The notes below the pieces were generated by a model. That model did not search any database. It saw nothing but the letters and a program-made list of their open reading frames with translations, and had not been told where the DNA came from. A program made the translations under genes and the position numbers. A stretch of DNA of 64,000 bases from Pseudomonas amygdali (lineage in GTDB: Bacteria; Pseudomonadota; Gammaproteobacteria; Pseudomonadales; Pseudomonadaceae): positions 1 to 64,000 of the forward strand of contig NZ_LKBW01000223.1 of the NCBI RefSeq assembly GCF_002699855.1, in the 5' to 3' direction. Below, piece by piece: positions 1 to 7,671 of this stretch; position 1 is the first letter of the stretch; each line of letters begins with the position of its first letter.

Positions 1-1
1 T

Positions 2-52
2 AACGGCCTGAGTCCTGTGGAATTCAGGATGCAGGCCGCCAAGGCAGCGTAA
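2..52 (+). CDS. Possible C-terminal tail of an IS3-family transposase (cut by window edge)
   Basis: Only the last 16 codons are inside the window. They read NGLSPVEFRMQAAKAA and then TAA. The NGLSPVEFR string resembles the end of IS3-type transposases, which often finish with a RPHSAL-x-GLSPxEF stretch. The upstream part with the DDE residues is outside the window, so this is recognition of a short motif only. It could also be an unrelated gene end. Confidence 0.4.
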   Translation, partial: NGLSPVEFRMQAAKAA

Positions 53-109
53 GTGGATAATTGTCCAACCTTCGGGGGGCATACCACTCCGCGTGGGAAT
101 GCAGGTCTC

Positions 110-170
110 GACGCTCTGCGTCGCAAGAGGACGCGGAGCGTCCAGAACGGCATGCGACGCAGAGCGTCGC
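110..170. repeat. Three tandem GACGC-NGA-GCGTC hairpins
   Basis: Three short hairpins lie side by side between the left-edge tail and the GntR gene: GACGC-TCT-GCGTC (110-122), GGACGC-GGA-GCGTCC (129-143) and GCGACGC-AGA-GCGTCGC (154-170). The core is shared, while the outer stem bases differ and stay paired. The same family recurs at 7592-7608 and 46074-46090. They are probably extragenic palindromes and could end the leftward GntR transcript. Confidence 0.7.
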
Positions 171-195
171 ACGATAATTGTTCATCCACACAGCC

Positions 196-948
196 TCAAC
201 GCCCGGTCTTTTTCCGACCCATGACGTGCGAGAACACCGCATGCAAATCGTCCGAGGCACTGTCCTGGTCGAGGTTGAGCTTGCCGTCGATGTGGTCCAT
301 GTGATGCATCATCAACTCGACGGCGAGCGGCGCATCGCGCGCTTCGATAGCGTCGATCAGCTGAGTGTGTTCGTCATAGGAACAATGTGTGCGGTTGCCG
401 GTTTCGTACTGGGCAATGATCAATGAAGTCTGCGATACCAGGCTGCGCTGGAAGCTGATCAGCGGCGCGTTTCTGGCGGCTACGGCCAGTTGCAGATGGA
501 ATTCGCCGGAGAGACGGATGCCTGCACCTCGATCACCACGGGCAAAGCTGTCGCGCTCGTCGCTGACCATCTGACGCAGTTCGGCCAGTTGCTCGGCAGT
601 GGCGTGCGCGACTGCCAGTTCAGTGATTGCCTTCTCGACCATGCGCCGGGCAAAAAATACCTGGCGCGCCTCTTCGACGCTGGGGCTGGCGACCACCGCG
701 CCACGATTAGGGCGCAACAGCACCACACCTTCATGCCCCAACCGCGATAGAACGCGACGAATGATGGTGCGGCTGACACCAAAGATCTCGCCCAGCGCCT
801 CTTCACTCAATTTGGTGCCCGGCGCCAGCCGCTGCTCCAGAATGGCATCGAAAATATGCTCGTAAACGACATCGTCCTGAGTAACGCTGCGGCTGGCGCT
901 GGTCGTGCCGCGCGGCTGTTTCTTGAGAGGCAGGGACTGGTCGTTCAT
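196..948 (-). CDS. GntR-family (FCD) transcriptional regulator of the urate locus
   Basis: A protein of about 250 aa. It has an N-terminal winged helix (roughly residues 25-85, with LAPGTKLSEEALGEIFGVSR) and a C-terminal all-helical FCD ligand domain whose spaced histidines (FHLQLAV, YDEHTQL, MMHHMDHI) would bind metal or an organic acid. ATG at 948 is preferred over GTG at 954; the ribosome site is weak for both. It reads leftward, behind hiuH and its terminator. GTAYAC-core palindromes stand near its own start (992-1000) and in the hiuH/puuE divergent region (1512-1519 and 1714-1725). This fits a local, autoregulated control of purine breakdown. The ligand is inferred to be a pathway intermediate, not known. 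Confidence 0.85.
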   Translation of the reverse strand: MNDQSLPLKKQPRGTTSASRSVTQDDVVYEHIFDAILEQRLAPGTKLSEEALGEIFGVSRTIIRRVLSRLGHEGVVLLRPNRGAVVASPSVEEARQVFFARRMVEKAITELAVAHATAEQLAELRQMVSDERDSFARGDRGAGIRLSGEFHLQLAVAARNAPLISFQRSLVSQTSLIIAQYETGNRTHCSYDEHTQLIDAIEARDAPLAVELMMHHMDHIDGKLNLDQDSASDDLHAVFSHVMGRKKTGR

Positions 949-991
949 GGGCACTCGTGCGCAGATGGATTACGGCGTTGGGACTGGCGCA

Positions 992-1000
992 TTGTACACA
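992..1000. promoter_or_regulatory. Candidate GntR operator before the GntR gene
   Basis: TTGTACACA lies about 45 bp upstream of the GntR start. Its TGTACACA core is identical to 1512-1519 and close to the perfect palindrome at 1714-1725. Autoregulation is inferred from this match. Confidence 0.4.
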
Positions 1001-1022
1001 GGGCAAAACCGGAAACGCGCGC

Positions 1023-1051
1023 AAAAAAAAGGCCCGCAGTGTGGGGCGGGC
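1023..1051 (-). terminator. Intrinsic terminator of hiuH
   Basis: Read on the minus strand: GCCCGC, an 8-nt loop, GCGGGC, then C and eight T. It begins 10 bp past the hiuH stop codon, so it is a classical Rho-independent terminator. Confidence 0.85.
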
Positions 1052-1060
1052 AAGAGGCAC

Positions 1061-1414
1061 TCAGCTGCCCCGATACGTCGAGTGGCTGTACGGCGAGATT
1101 AACAGCGGTACATGAAAGTGTTCCTGACCTGCATCAATGCCAAAGCGCAGCACCACTTCATCGAGAAAGGCCGGTTCATTCAATACCACGCCTCGCGCAC
1201 GGTAATAATCGCCAGCCTGAAAGTGCAGTTGATAAACCCCGGACTGATAAGTGTCTCCCTGCAACAGGGGCGCATCGCAACGTCCGTCGCTGTTGGTGAC
1301 AGCGCTGACAACGTGCAGAAGCTGCTGGCCTTCGACCCGATACAATTCAATACGGATGGCACTGCCTGGGCAACCGTGGGCAGCGTCCAGCACGTGTGTG
1401 GTCAATTTCCCCAA
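1061..1414 (-). CDS. hiuH: 5-hydroxyisourate hydrolase (transthyretin-related protein)
   Basis: Hydrolyses 5-hydroxyisourate, the product of uricase, to OHCU. The protein is 117 aa. It has the N-terminal LTTHVLDAAHGCPG motif with the catalytic His, a middle RCDAPLL stretch, and the diagnostic C-terminal tetrapeptide YRGS that separates this enzyme from true transthyretin. The TTG at 1414 is chosen because GAGGAG sits 7 nt upstream and the family begins with MGxLTTHVL. A GTG five codons earlier (1429) is possible but has the GAGGAG inside it. It is transcribed divergently from puuE, with operator-like palindromes between them. Confidence 0.93.
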   Translation of the reverse strand: MGKLTTHVLDAAHGCPGSAIRIELYRVEGQQLLHVVSAVTNSDGRCDAPLLQGDTYQSGVYQLHFQAGDYYRARGVVLNEPAFLDEVVLRFGIDAGQEHFHVPLLISPYSHSTYRGS

Positions 1415-1511
1415 AACTTCACTCCTCACATCCGGCGATGGTGAAACAGTGCACCAATGAAGTGCTCTGCATGGTGCGATTGCGACCGATTAAGACACTT
1501 TCGCAAAAACC

Positions 1512-1519
1512 TGTACACA
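1512..1519. promoter_or_regulatory. Candidate GntR operator in the hiuH/puuE divergent region
   Basis: TGTACACA, identical to the core at 993-1000, lies within CTGTACACAAT about 98 bp upstream of hiuH. The 388-bp divergent region (1415-1802) has no gene. It is AT-rich around 1590-1630 and must carry both promoters. Confidence 0.4.
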
Positions 1520-1713
1520 ATAAAATCTTCAGCGGATTGCAGCTGACGCCTGTACTGCTCGCCAATCGTCGAATTACCTGAAAAGAAAGGAAGCAAAGGA
1601 AAAATATCAGATTTTTTTCGATTAGCTGACCACTCAGGCAGGTTTCTTGCTTTCTTTATTTGAACCGGCACAAATCGGTAACGAAACCTACAGGGTTACA
1701 AGCCGAAAATAAA

Positions 1714-1725
1714 ATTGTATACAAT
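1714..1725. promoter_or_regulatory. Perfect palindrome ATTGTATACAAT upstream of puuE
   Basis: A perfect 12-bp inverted repeat 77 bp before the puuE GTG. TTGTATACAA-type palindromes are typical operators of FCD-subfamily GntR regulators, one of which is encoded in this locus. Binding is inferred. Confidence 0.6.
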
Positions 1726-1802
1726 CTGCGCGTTGCAGTGCCTTGTCTGCCATTCGCACCGCACCTGGCTTAACGCACATAACGCACAAAAGGAAGCTTG
1801 CA

Positions 1803-2732
1803 GTGAGCGCTGACTACCCACGCGACCTGATCGGTTACGGCAACAACCCGCCTCATCCACGCTGGCCGGGCAACGCGCGCATTGCCTTGTCATTCGTGCT
1901 GAATTACGAGGAAGGTGGCGAGCGCAATATTCTGCACGGTGACAAGGAGTCAGAAGCCTTTCTGTCCGAGATGGTTGCTGCGCAGCCATTGCAGGGCCAG
2001 CGCAATATGAGCATGGAATCGCTGTATGAATATGGCAGCCGCGCAGGTGTCTGGCGCATTCTCAGGCTGTTCAAGCAGTTCGATATTCCCCTGACCATCT
2101 TCGCCGTGGCCATGGCCGCGCAGCGTCACCCCGAGGTGATTCGCGCCATGGTCGCCGAAGGTCACGAAATCTGCAGTCACGGTTATCGCTGGATCGACTA
2201 TCAGAACATGGATGAAGCCGACGAGCGTGAACACATGCGCCAGGCGATTCAGATCCTCACCGAGATCAGTGGTGAACGGCCGCTGGGCTGGTACACCGGG
2301 CGCACCGGGCCCAATACGCGGCGACTGGTGATGGAGGAACGCGGTTTTCTCTATGATTGCGACACCTACGACGATGACCTGCCGTACTGGGAGCCGAACA
2401 ACCCTACCGGCAAGCCGCATCTGGTCATCCCTTACACGCTGGACACCAACGACATGCGCTTCACCCAGGTGCAGGGCTTCAACAACGGCGAGCAATTCTT
2501 TCAATACCTCAAGGACGCGTTCGACGTGCTGTATGCCGAAGGCGAAGACGCACCGAAGATGCTTTCCATCGGTCTGCATTGCCGCCTGATCGGTCGCCCT
2601 GCCCGGCTGGCTGCGCTCAAGCGTTTCATTGAGTACGTCAGAGGCCATGAGCAGGTGTGGTTCACCCGACGTGTCGATATCGCCCGCCACTGGCACACTG
2701 AACATCCGTTTACCGGCAAGGCAGCGCAATGA
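1803..2732 (+). CDS. puuE: Allantoinase PuuE (metal-independent, polysaccharide-deacetylase fold)
   Basis: Converts allantoin to allantoate in urate catabolism. The protein is 309 aa, the usual length for PuuE. It begins SADYPRDLIGYGNNPPHP, characteristic of the family. The NodB-like core carries the ICSHGYRWIDYQ motif, and the C-terminal half has GLHCRLIGRPAR. GTG at 1803 is chosen because AAGGAAG precedes it and the N-terminal family sequence starts there; codons further upstream in frame do not look coding. Its stop overlaps the uraD start by 4 bases (ATGA), implying translational coupling. It is unrelated in fold to the metal-dependent AllB allantoinase. Confidence 0.95.
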   Translation: MSADYPRDLIGYGNNPPHPRWPGNARIALSFVLNYEEGGERNILHGDKESEAFLSEMVAAQPLQGQRNMSMESLYEYGSRAGVWRILRLFKQFDIPLTIFAVAMAAQRHPEVIRAMVAEGHEICSHGYRWIDYQNMDEADEREHMRQAIQILTEISGERPLGWYTGRTGPNTRRLVMEERGFLYDCDTYDDDLPYWEPNNPTGKPHLVIPYTLDTNDMRFTQVQGFNNGEQFFQYLKDAFDVLYAEGEDAPKMLSIGLHCRLIGRPARLAALKRFIEYVRGHEQVWFTRRVDIARHWHTEHPFTGKAAQ

Positions 2733-3244
2733 GCGAGTTTCAGAAACTGACACCTTCGACCCTCGACAGGGACGCATTCATCGCAGCCTTTGCCGACATC
2801 TACGAACACTCACCGTGGGTCGCGCAGCAGGCTTTCGATAAGGGCGCAGGCCCCGAACTGGATCAGGTCGAGGCCCTGCACGCTCGCATGAGCGCGATCC
2901 TGCTGGGCGCAACACACGCGCAGCAACTGGCGCTGATCAATGCCCACCCGGACCTGGCCGGAAAGGCTGCCGTTCAGGGTGAGCTGACTCAGGCCAGTAC
3001 CGATGAGCAGGCAGGCGCCGGTATCCACCACTGCACGCCTGAAGAGTTTCAGCGCTTCACCGAGTTGAACGAGGCTTACAAGGCACGTTTCGGCTTTCCG
3101 TTCATCATGGCGGTCAAGGGCAGCGACAGGCACAAAATCCTGGCGGCGTTCGAGCAACGCATCCATCACTCGCCCGAGGCCGAGTTCGCTTGCGCCCTGG
3201 CCGAGATCAACAAAATCGCACTGTTTCGTCTACAGGCGCTTTGA
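2729..3244 (+). CDS. uraD: OHCU decarboxylase
   Basis: Decarboxylates 2-oxo-4-hydroxy-4-carboxy-5-ureidoimidazoline to S-allantoin, the step after HiuH. The protein is 171 aa. It contains the family motif [10 protein letters not shown], with the catalytic His, followed by [22 protein letters not shown] and IMAVKG. All are hallmarks of the UraD fold. It overlaps puuE by 4 bases and is followed after 41 bases by alc, so it is the second gene of the puuE-uraD-alc run. Confidence 0.95.
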   Translation: MSEFQKLTPSTLDRDAFIAAFADIYEHSPWVAQQAFDKGAGPELDQVEALHARMSAILLGATHAQQLALINAHPDLAGKAAVQGELTQASTDEQAGAGIHHCTPEEFQRFTELNEAYKARFGFPFIMAVKGSDRHKILAAFEQRIHHSPEAEFACALAEINKIALFRLQAL

Positions 3245-3285
3245 GCGTCGCCGTTATCAACCTGTTCAGAAGGCAGACAAGAAGC

Positions 3286-4281
3286 ATGAAAGTTTACGCC
3301 GCACCGTTCGAGAAGTTCGTGAACCTGGCCGACGCGCGCCTGGGCACCAAAATCCTTTCGGTCACCGATGACTGGTTCGCAGATGCCAACCGGTTGTTCC
3401 AGCCGACCCCGGCGGTCTGGAAAGAAGGCGTGTTCGACGACAACGGCAAGTGGATGGACGGCTGGGAGTCGCGCCGCAAGCGTTTCGAAGGATACGACAG
3501 CGCAGTGATCCGCCTCGGTGTAGCTGGCACCATCAAGGGTGTAGACATTGATACCTCGTTTTTCACCGGCAACTTTCCGCCTTCCGCTTCGCTGGAAGCG
3601 TGCTTTCTGGCTTCTGGCGAACCCGATGAAAACACCGCCTGGACCGAAGTGCTGCCGTCTGTGGAGCTGCAAGGCAACAGCCATCATTACCACGAGATCA
3701 CCAACGATCAGGCGTTCAGCCACCTGCGCTTCAATATCTACCCGGACGGCGGCGTAGCGCGCCTGCGGGTCTACGGCGTGCCGCATCGCGACTGGTCGAA
3801 AGTCAGCGAGGACGAGCAGATCGATCTGGTGGCGGCACTCAACGGTGGCCGGTCGATTGCCTGCTCGGACGAGCACTACGGCAGCATGAGCAACATCCTC
3901 AACCCCGGCCGTGGCGTGAACATGGGCGACGGTTGGGAAACCGCCCGCCGTCGCACACCGGGCAACGACTGGGTGATTGTGGCGCTGGGGCACAAGGGCG
4001 AAGTCGAGAAAGTCATTGTCGACACTCTGCACTTCAAGGGCAATTACCCGGACAGCTGCTCGATCCAGGGTGCTTTCGTCAAGGGCGGTGCCGACAGCCA
4101 GATCGAAACCCAGAGCCTGTTCTGGCGCGAACTGCTGCCAAGCCAGAAGCTGACCATGCACGCCGAACACGAGTTCGCCGAGCAGATCAACGCCATCGGG
4201 CCGATCACCCATATCCGCCTGAACGTATTCCCTGACGGTGGCGTGAGCCGCCTGCGAGTGCTGGGCAAGGTGTCCAGGTAA
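3286..4281 (+). CDS. alc: Allantoicase
   Basis: Hydrolyses allantoate to ureidoglycolate and urea. The protein is 331 aa, the standard bacterial length. Two similar halves are visible, each a jelly-roll domain: each has a conserved FPDGG or YPDGG-x-x-RLRVxG ending (about residues 150 and 320) and a FxGNYP or FTGNFP motif. ATG at 3286 is used, since the product from there begins [20 protein letters not shown] as in homologues. It follows uraD in the same direction. A REP pair lies downstream before allA. Confidence 0.95.
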   Translation: MKVYAAPFEKFVNLADARLGTKILSVTDDWFADANRLFQPTPAVWKEGVFDDNGKWMDGWESRRKRFEGYDSAVIRLGVAGTIKGVDIDTSFFTGNFPPSASLEACFLASGEPDENTAWTEVLPSVELQGNSHHYHEITNDQAFSHLRFNIYPDGGVARLRVYGVPHRDWSKVSEDEQIDLVAALNGGRSIACSDEHYGSMSNILNPGRGVNMGDGWETARRRTPGNDWVIVALGHKGEVEKVIVDTLHFKGNYPDSCSIQGAFVKGGADSQIETQSLFWRELLPSQKLTMHAEHEFAEQINAIGPITHIRLNVFPDGGVSRLRVLGKVSR

Positions 4282-4350
4282 CAACGTGTGAACTCTCGTT
4301 CCCACGCTCCGCATCATACACAGGCCTGATTTGGATTCTGGCCGAAGGCT

Positions 4351-4440
4351 GTAGGAGCGAACTTGTTCGCGAAGGCTTTGTTCCAAACGGTACATCTTCA
4401 GAGGGTGTACCGGCCCTTTCGCGAACAAGTTCGCTCCCAC
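4351..4440. repeat. Inverted pair of REP elements (BIME) between alc and allA
   Basis: A 23-base element at 4351-4373 (GTAGGAGCGAACTTGTTCGC plus GAA) is repeated inverted at 4418-4440 with one mismatch. The inner arms GGTACA and TGTACC also pair. This is the familiar Pseudomonas REP sequence in a bipartite arrangement. It fills most of the 242-base alc-allA gap. It may stabilise the 3' end of the upstream message or attenuate allA-puuD expression. Confidence 0.85.
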
Positions 4441-4523
4441 GCCCTTCGGGCAGAAGCAGGCGAGAACCGTATTCCAGGCGCGCCAAGTGCGATAAACCCT
4501 GAAGCCATTGAAGAAGAATCCGC

Positions 4524-5036
4524 ATGCGCAAACTGATAATCGAGCCACTGACCAAGGAAGCTTTTGCGCCATTCGGTGATGTGATCGAAACCGATGGCAG
4601 CGATCATTTCATGATCAATAACGGCTCGACCATGCGCTTTCATCGTCTGGCTGAAGTACAGACCGCGCAACCGGATGACAAGGCGATCATCAGCATATTC
4701 CGCGCCGAAGCGCTGCCGATGCCGTTGACCATTGGCATGCTGGAGCGTCACCCGCAGGGCAGCCAGGCCTTCATCCCGCTGCTCGGCAACCCCTTTCTGA
4801 TCGTGGTCGCACCGGTTGGCGATGTGCCTGAATCAGAGCTGACCCGCGCCTTCGTGTCGAACGGCAGGCAGGGTGTCAATTACCATCGCGGCGTCTGGCA
4901 CCATCCGGTGCTGACGATCGAAAAGCGGGATGACTTCCTGGTGGTTGATCGCAGTGGCGAAGGCAACAACTGCGACGAGCATTACTTTGCCGAGAGCCAG
5001 TTGCTGGTTCTCGATCCCAACCCACTGGAAGGGTAA
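4524..5036 (+). CDS. allA: Ureidoglycolate lyase
   Basis: Splits ureidoglycolate into glyoxylate and urea, the last step of the pathway encoded here. It is a 170-aa cupin protein. It starts MRKLIIEPLTKEAFAPFGDVIE and carries FHRLAEV, a middle ERHPQGSQAFIPL (metal or substrate histidine) and a GVNYHRGVWHHPVL motif, all typical of AllA. GAAGAAGAA precedes the ATG. It ends 5 bases before puuD, so the two are co-transcribed. Confidence 0.94.
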   Translation: MRKLIIEPLTKEAFAPFGDVIETDGSDHFMINNGSTMRFHRLAEVQTAQPDDKAIISIFRAEALPMPLTIGMLERHPQGSQAFIPLLGNPFLIVVAPVGDVPESELTRAFVSNGRQGVNYHRGVWHHPVLTIEKRDDFLVVDRSGEGNNCDEHYFAESQLLVLDPNPLEG

Positions 5037-5041
5037 AAACC

Positions 5042-6316
5042 GTGCTGGCACATATGATGGAATGGCTGAATCTGGGCGTACGCTGGATTCACATGATTGT
5101 GGGCGTGGCCTGGATCGGCGCATCGTTCTACTTTGTCTGGCTGGAGAACAACCTCAACCGCAGCAACCCGCGTGAAGGGTTGTCCGGTGATTTATGGGCG
5201 ATCCACGGCGGTGGCATTTATCACCTGGAGAAGTACAAGCTCGCGCCGCCGACCATGCCGGAGAATCTGCACTGGTTCAAATGGGAAGCGTATTCAACCT
5301 GGCTGTCGGGCGTGGCCCTGTTGTGCGTGGTGTTCTACGCCAATCCGACGTTGTACCTGTTGGCGCCGGGCAGCAGCCTCAGTGGTGCCGAAGGCGTGCA
5401 CATTGGCCTGGGTTCCTTGTTTGTCGACTGGTTCGTCTACAGTTTTTTGTGCGATTCGCCACTGGGCAAGCGCCCTGCACTGCTGGGCCTGATTCTGTTC
5501 CTGCTGCTGGTGGCCGCGGCGTACGGGTTCAGCAAAGTGTTCAGCGGTCGCGGTGCCTATCTGCATGTGGGCGCGATCATGGGCACCATCATGGTCGGCA
5601 ACGTGTTCCGCATCATCATGCCGGCTCAGCGCGCGCTGGTAGCCGCCATTGTCGAGAACCGCACGCCGGACCCAAGCCTGCCGGCAAAAGGCCTGTTACG
5701 TTCACGACACAACAACTACTTCACTCTGCCTGTGCTGTTCATCATGATCAGCAATCACTTTCCGAGCACATACGGCAGTGAGTACAACTGGCTGATTCTG
5801 GCGGGCATCGCACTGCTGGCGGTCCTGGTGCGCCACTATTTCAATACAAGACATGACAGCCATCGATTCGCCTGGACCCTGCCGGTCGCTGCGCTGGGCA
5901 TGCTCTGCCTGGCGTACGTCACCGGCCCTGCGCAACCTCCCGCGAAAATCGTCTATCAACCGCTGCCCGGCACCGCAGTCGGCGGTCATCGGGCCGACGA
6001 GAAACCTCCGGAGCCGGTCACCGCGCCGGTCGAGGCCAAGCCTGCCAGTACCGGCGCGGACTTCGCCAAAGTGCATGAAGTGATTCAGCATCGTTGCACG
6101 GTGTGCCATTCGGCCACGCCTACCAGTAAGTTGTTCAGCGTTGCGCCTGCGGGAGTGATGTTCGATACGCCAGAACAGATTCAGCAGCAGGCCCCGCGCA
6201 TCAAGGCGCAGGCCGTCACCTCGCCGATCATGCCGCTGGGCAACATCACCCAGATGACACAGCAGGAACGCGAACTGGTCGGTGCCTGGGTCGATCAAGG
6301 CGCACACACTAACTGA
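5042..6316 (+). CDS. puuD: Membrane-bound cytochrome-c urate oxidase PuuD
   Basis: Oxidises urate to 5-hydroxyisourate, the first reaction of the locus, passing electrons to the respiratory chain rather than directly to O2. The protein is 424 aa. Residues 1-295 hold about eight membrane helices (DUF989-type, with WIGASFYFVWLEN and WSIHGGGIYH-like WAIHGGGIY). After a Pro/Ala-rich linker the C-terminal domain carries one c-type haem site CTVCH (352-356) and a likely Met ligand near 397. GTG at 5042 has GGAAGG 8 bases upstream; ATG at 5054 lacks a good site. No soluble uricase is seen in the window, so this protein would supply that activity. Confidence 0.93.
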   Translation: MLAHMMEWLNLGVRWIHMIVGVAWIGASFYFVWLENNLNRSNPREGLSGDLWAIHGGGIYHLEKYKLAPPTMPENLHWFKWEAYSTWLSGVALLCVVFYANPTLYLLAPGSSLSGAEGVHIGLGSLFVDWFVYSFLCDSPLGKRPALLGLILFLLLVAAAYGFSKVFSGRGAYLHVGAIMGTIMVGNVFRIIMPAQRALVAAIVENRTPDPSLPAKGLLRSRHNNYFTLPVLFIMISNHFPSTYGSEYNWLILAGIALLAVLVRHYFNTRHDSHRFAWTLPVAALGMLCLAYVTGPAQPPAKIVYQPLPGTAVGGHRADEKPPEPVTAPVEAKPASTGADFAKVHEVIQHRCTVCHSATPTSKLFSVAPAGVMFDTPEQIQQQAPRIKAQAVTSPIMPLGNITQMTQQERELVGAWVDQGAHTN

Positions 6317-6332
6317 GTCCCTCGCTAACCAA

Positions 6333-6352
6333 GCGCCCCTGAAAAGGGGCGC
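6333..6352 (+). terminator. Stem-loop after puuD
   Basis: GCGCCCCT, GAAA tetraloop, AGGGGCGC: an 8-bp perfect stem 17 bases after the puuD stop. No T-run follows, so it is a likely but non-canonical terminator. The rest of the gap to the Tsx gene (6353-6707) has no gene and should hold its promoter. Confidence 0.6.
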
Positions 6353-6707
6353 ACTCGCCCCACTTTCGCTCCAGACGCCCTGCGCTGGAGCACTTGAGCC
6401 AGACAACGCAAGTCAGTATTCTCCGCCGCCGCTGCAAAACCGGACAACCGCTCCTTGTACGCTGACTTTGACCGAACAGCCAACTAGCTGACTGTACGGT
6501 CAGGACTCTGTCGACCCGGAAAAATGACTTGAAACCGACACGTTGATGCCGGTTTGGGGATTACTTCAACTTTTTTCGCTGTTTGGCGCAGCTCTTGCTA
6601 ACAACACAAAGCTGACCAGACAGACAAATTACTGCAACCACAGACAAGGCGTCATTTAGAGAACGCCAGTCTGAAAAAATCACGATCTACTTCAAGGGAC
6701 TCACCGC

Positions 6708-7493
6708 ATGAACCGTACGTTTTCCAGCGTGTTACTGGCCAGCAGTCTGCTGGCCGCTGCGCCAGCCATGGCCGGGGATATCTTCCAGTGGCAGAGCAAT
6801 AGCCTGACCTATCTCAATGGACGAGACTTTGCCGTCAACCCGGCAAACCAGCAGACGTTCACGTTTGAACATGCTGACAGCTGGAAGTACGGCGACAACT
6901 TCTTCTTCGTCGACAAGATCTTCTACAACGGTAAGGGAGACGCAACGGCTGGCGATAACACCTATTACGGTGAGTTCTCGCCACGCTTGTCGCTGGGCAA
7001 GATATTTGGCCAGAAGTTTGAGTTCGGCCCGATCAGCGATGTGCTGATTGCGGCAACTTACGAATTTGGCGAAGGCGATAACGAGTCTTACCTGATCGGC
7101 CCGGCGTTCGATTTGAAGATCCCGGGTTTCGACTACTTCCAGCTGAACTTCTACCAGCGCCAGACCGAAGGCAACCGTCCGGGCGATGGTGTATGGCAGA
7201 TTACCCCGGTGTGGTCCTACACCATCCCCATGGGCAAATCGGATGTGCTGATCGACGGTTTCATGGACTGGGTAGTGGACAACGACAAGACGTCGCGTGG
7301 TACTTACCACTCCAACCTGCACTTCAACCCGCAGATCAAATATGACCTGGGCAAGGCACTGAATTACCCTGAGCGTCAGCTGTACGTCGGTATCGAATAC
7401 GATTACTGGACCAACAAATACGGCATCAAGGACAGCCGCTCGTTCGACACCGACCAGAATACCGCGAGTTTGCTGGTGAAGGTGTTCTTCTAA
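6708..7493 (+). CDS. Outer-membrane channel, Tsx/OmpK nucleoside-porin family
   Basis: A 261-aa protein with a clear signal peptide (positively charged start, hydrophobic SSVLLASSLLAAAP, cleavage after AMA). A beta-barrel follows, with alternating aromatic strands (FFFVDKIFY, YYGEFSPRLSLGK, LYVGIEYDYW) and a C-terminal Phe, the outer-membrane assembly signal. The pattern DNFFFVDK...YGEFSPRLS...IGPAFDLKIPGF is that of Tsx-like nucleoside channels. Its place directly after the urate genes suggests uptake of purines or nucleosides across the outer membrane; the substrate is inferred. It probably has its own promoter in the 390-base gap. Confidence 0.82.
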   Translation: MNRTFSSVLLASSLLAAAPAMAGDIFQWQSNSLTYLNGRDFAVNPANQQTFTFEHADSWKYGDNFFFVDKIFYNGKGDATAGDNTYYGEFSPRLSLGKIFGQKFEFGPISDVLIAATYEFGEGDNESYLIGPAFDLKIPGFDYFQLNFYQRQTEGNRPGDGVWQITPVWSYTIPMGKSDVLIDGFMDWVVDNDKTSRGTYHSNLHFNPQIKYDLGKALNYPERQLYVGIEYDYWTNKYGIKDSRSFDTDQNTASLLVKVFF

Positions 7494-7514
7494 GCACGAT
7501 CCGGTTGTGACGCT

Positions 7515-7635
7515 CGTTCCCGCGCTCAGCACGGGAACGCATTTCTGAAGCCTCTGCGCCCAACCTTGAGAGGGTGTTGCTGCGCAGATCTGTGACGCGG
7601 AGCGTCACGGGATGCATGCCAACGCGGAGCATTGG
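7515..7635. repeat. Cluster of extragenic hairpins between convergent genes
   Basis: Three hairpins: CGTTCCCG-N9-CGGGAACG (7515-7539), GTGACGC-GGA-GCGTCAC (7592-7608) and GCCAACGC-GGA-GCATTGGC (around 7618-7635, one G-T pair). They separate the rightward Tsx gene from the leftward DUF808 gene and may act as a bidirectional stop. The NGA loop and GACGC core tie them to the repeats at 110-170 and 46074-46122. Confidence 0.7.
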
Positions 7636-7671
7636 CACGATATTCAACTCCTGCGCGGCGCCCGCCTCCAC

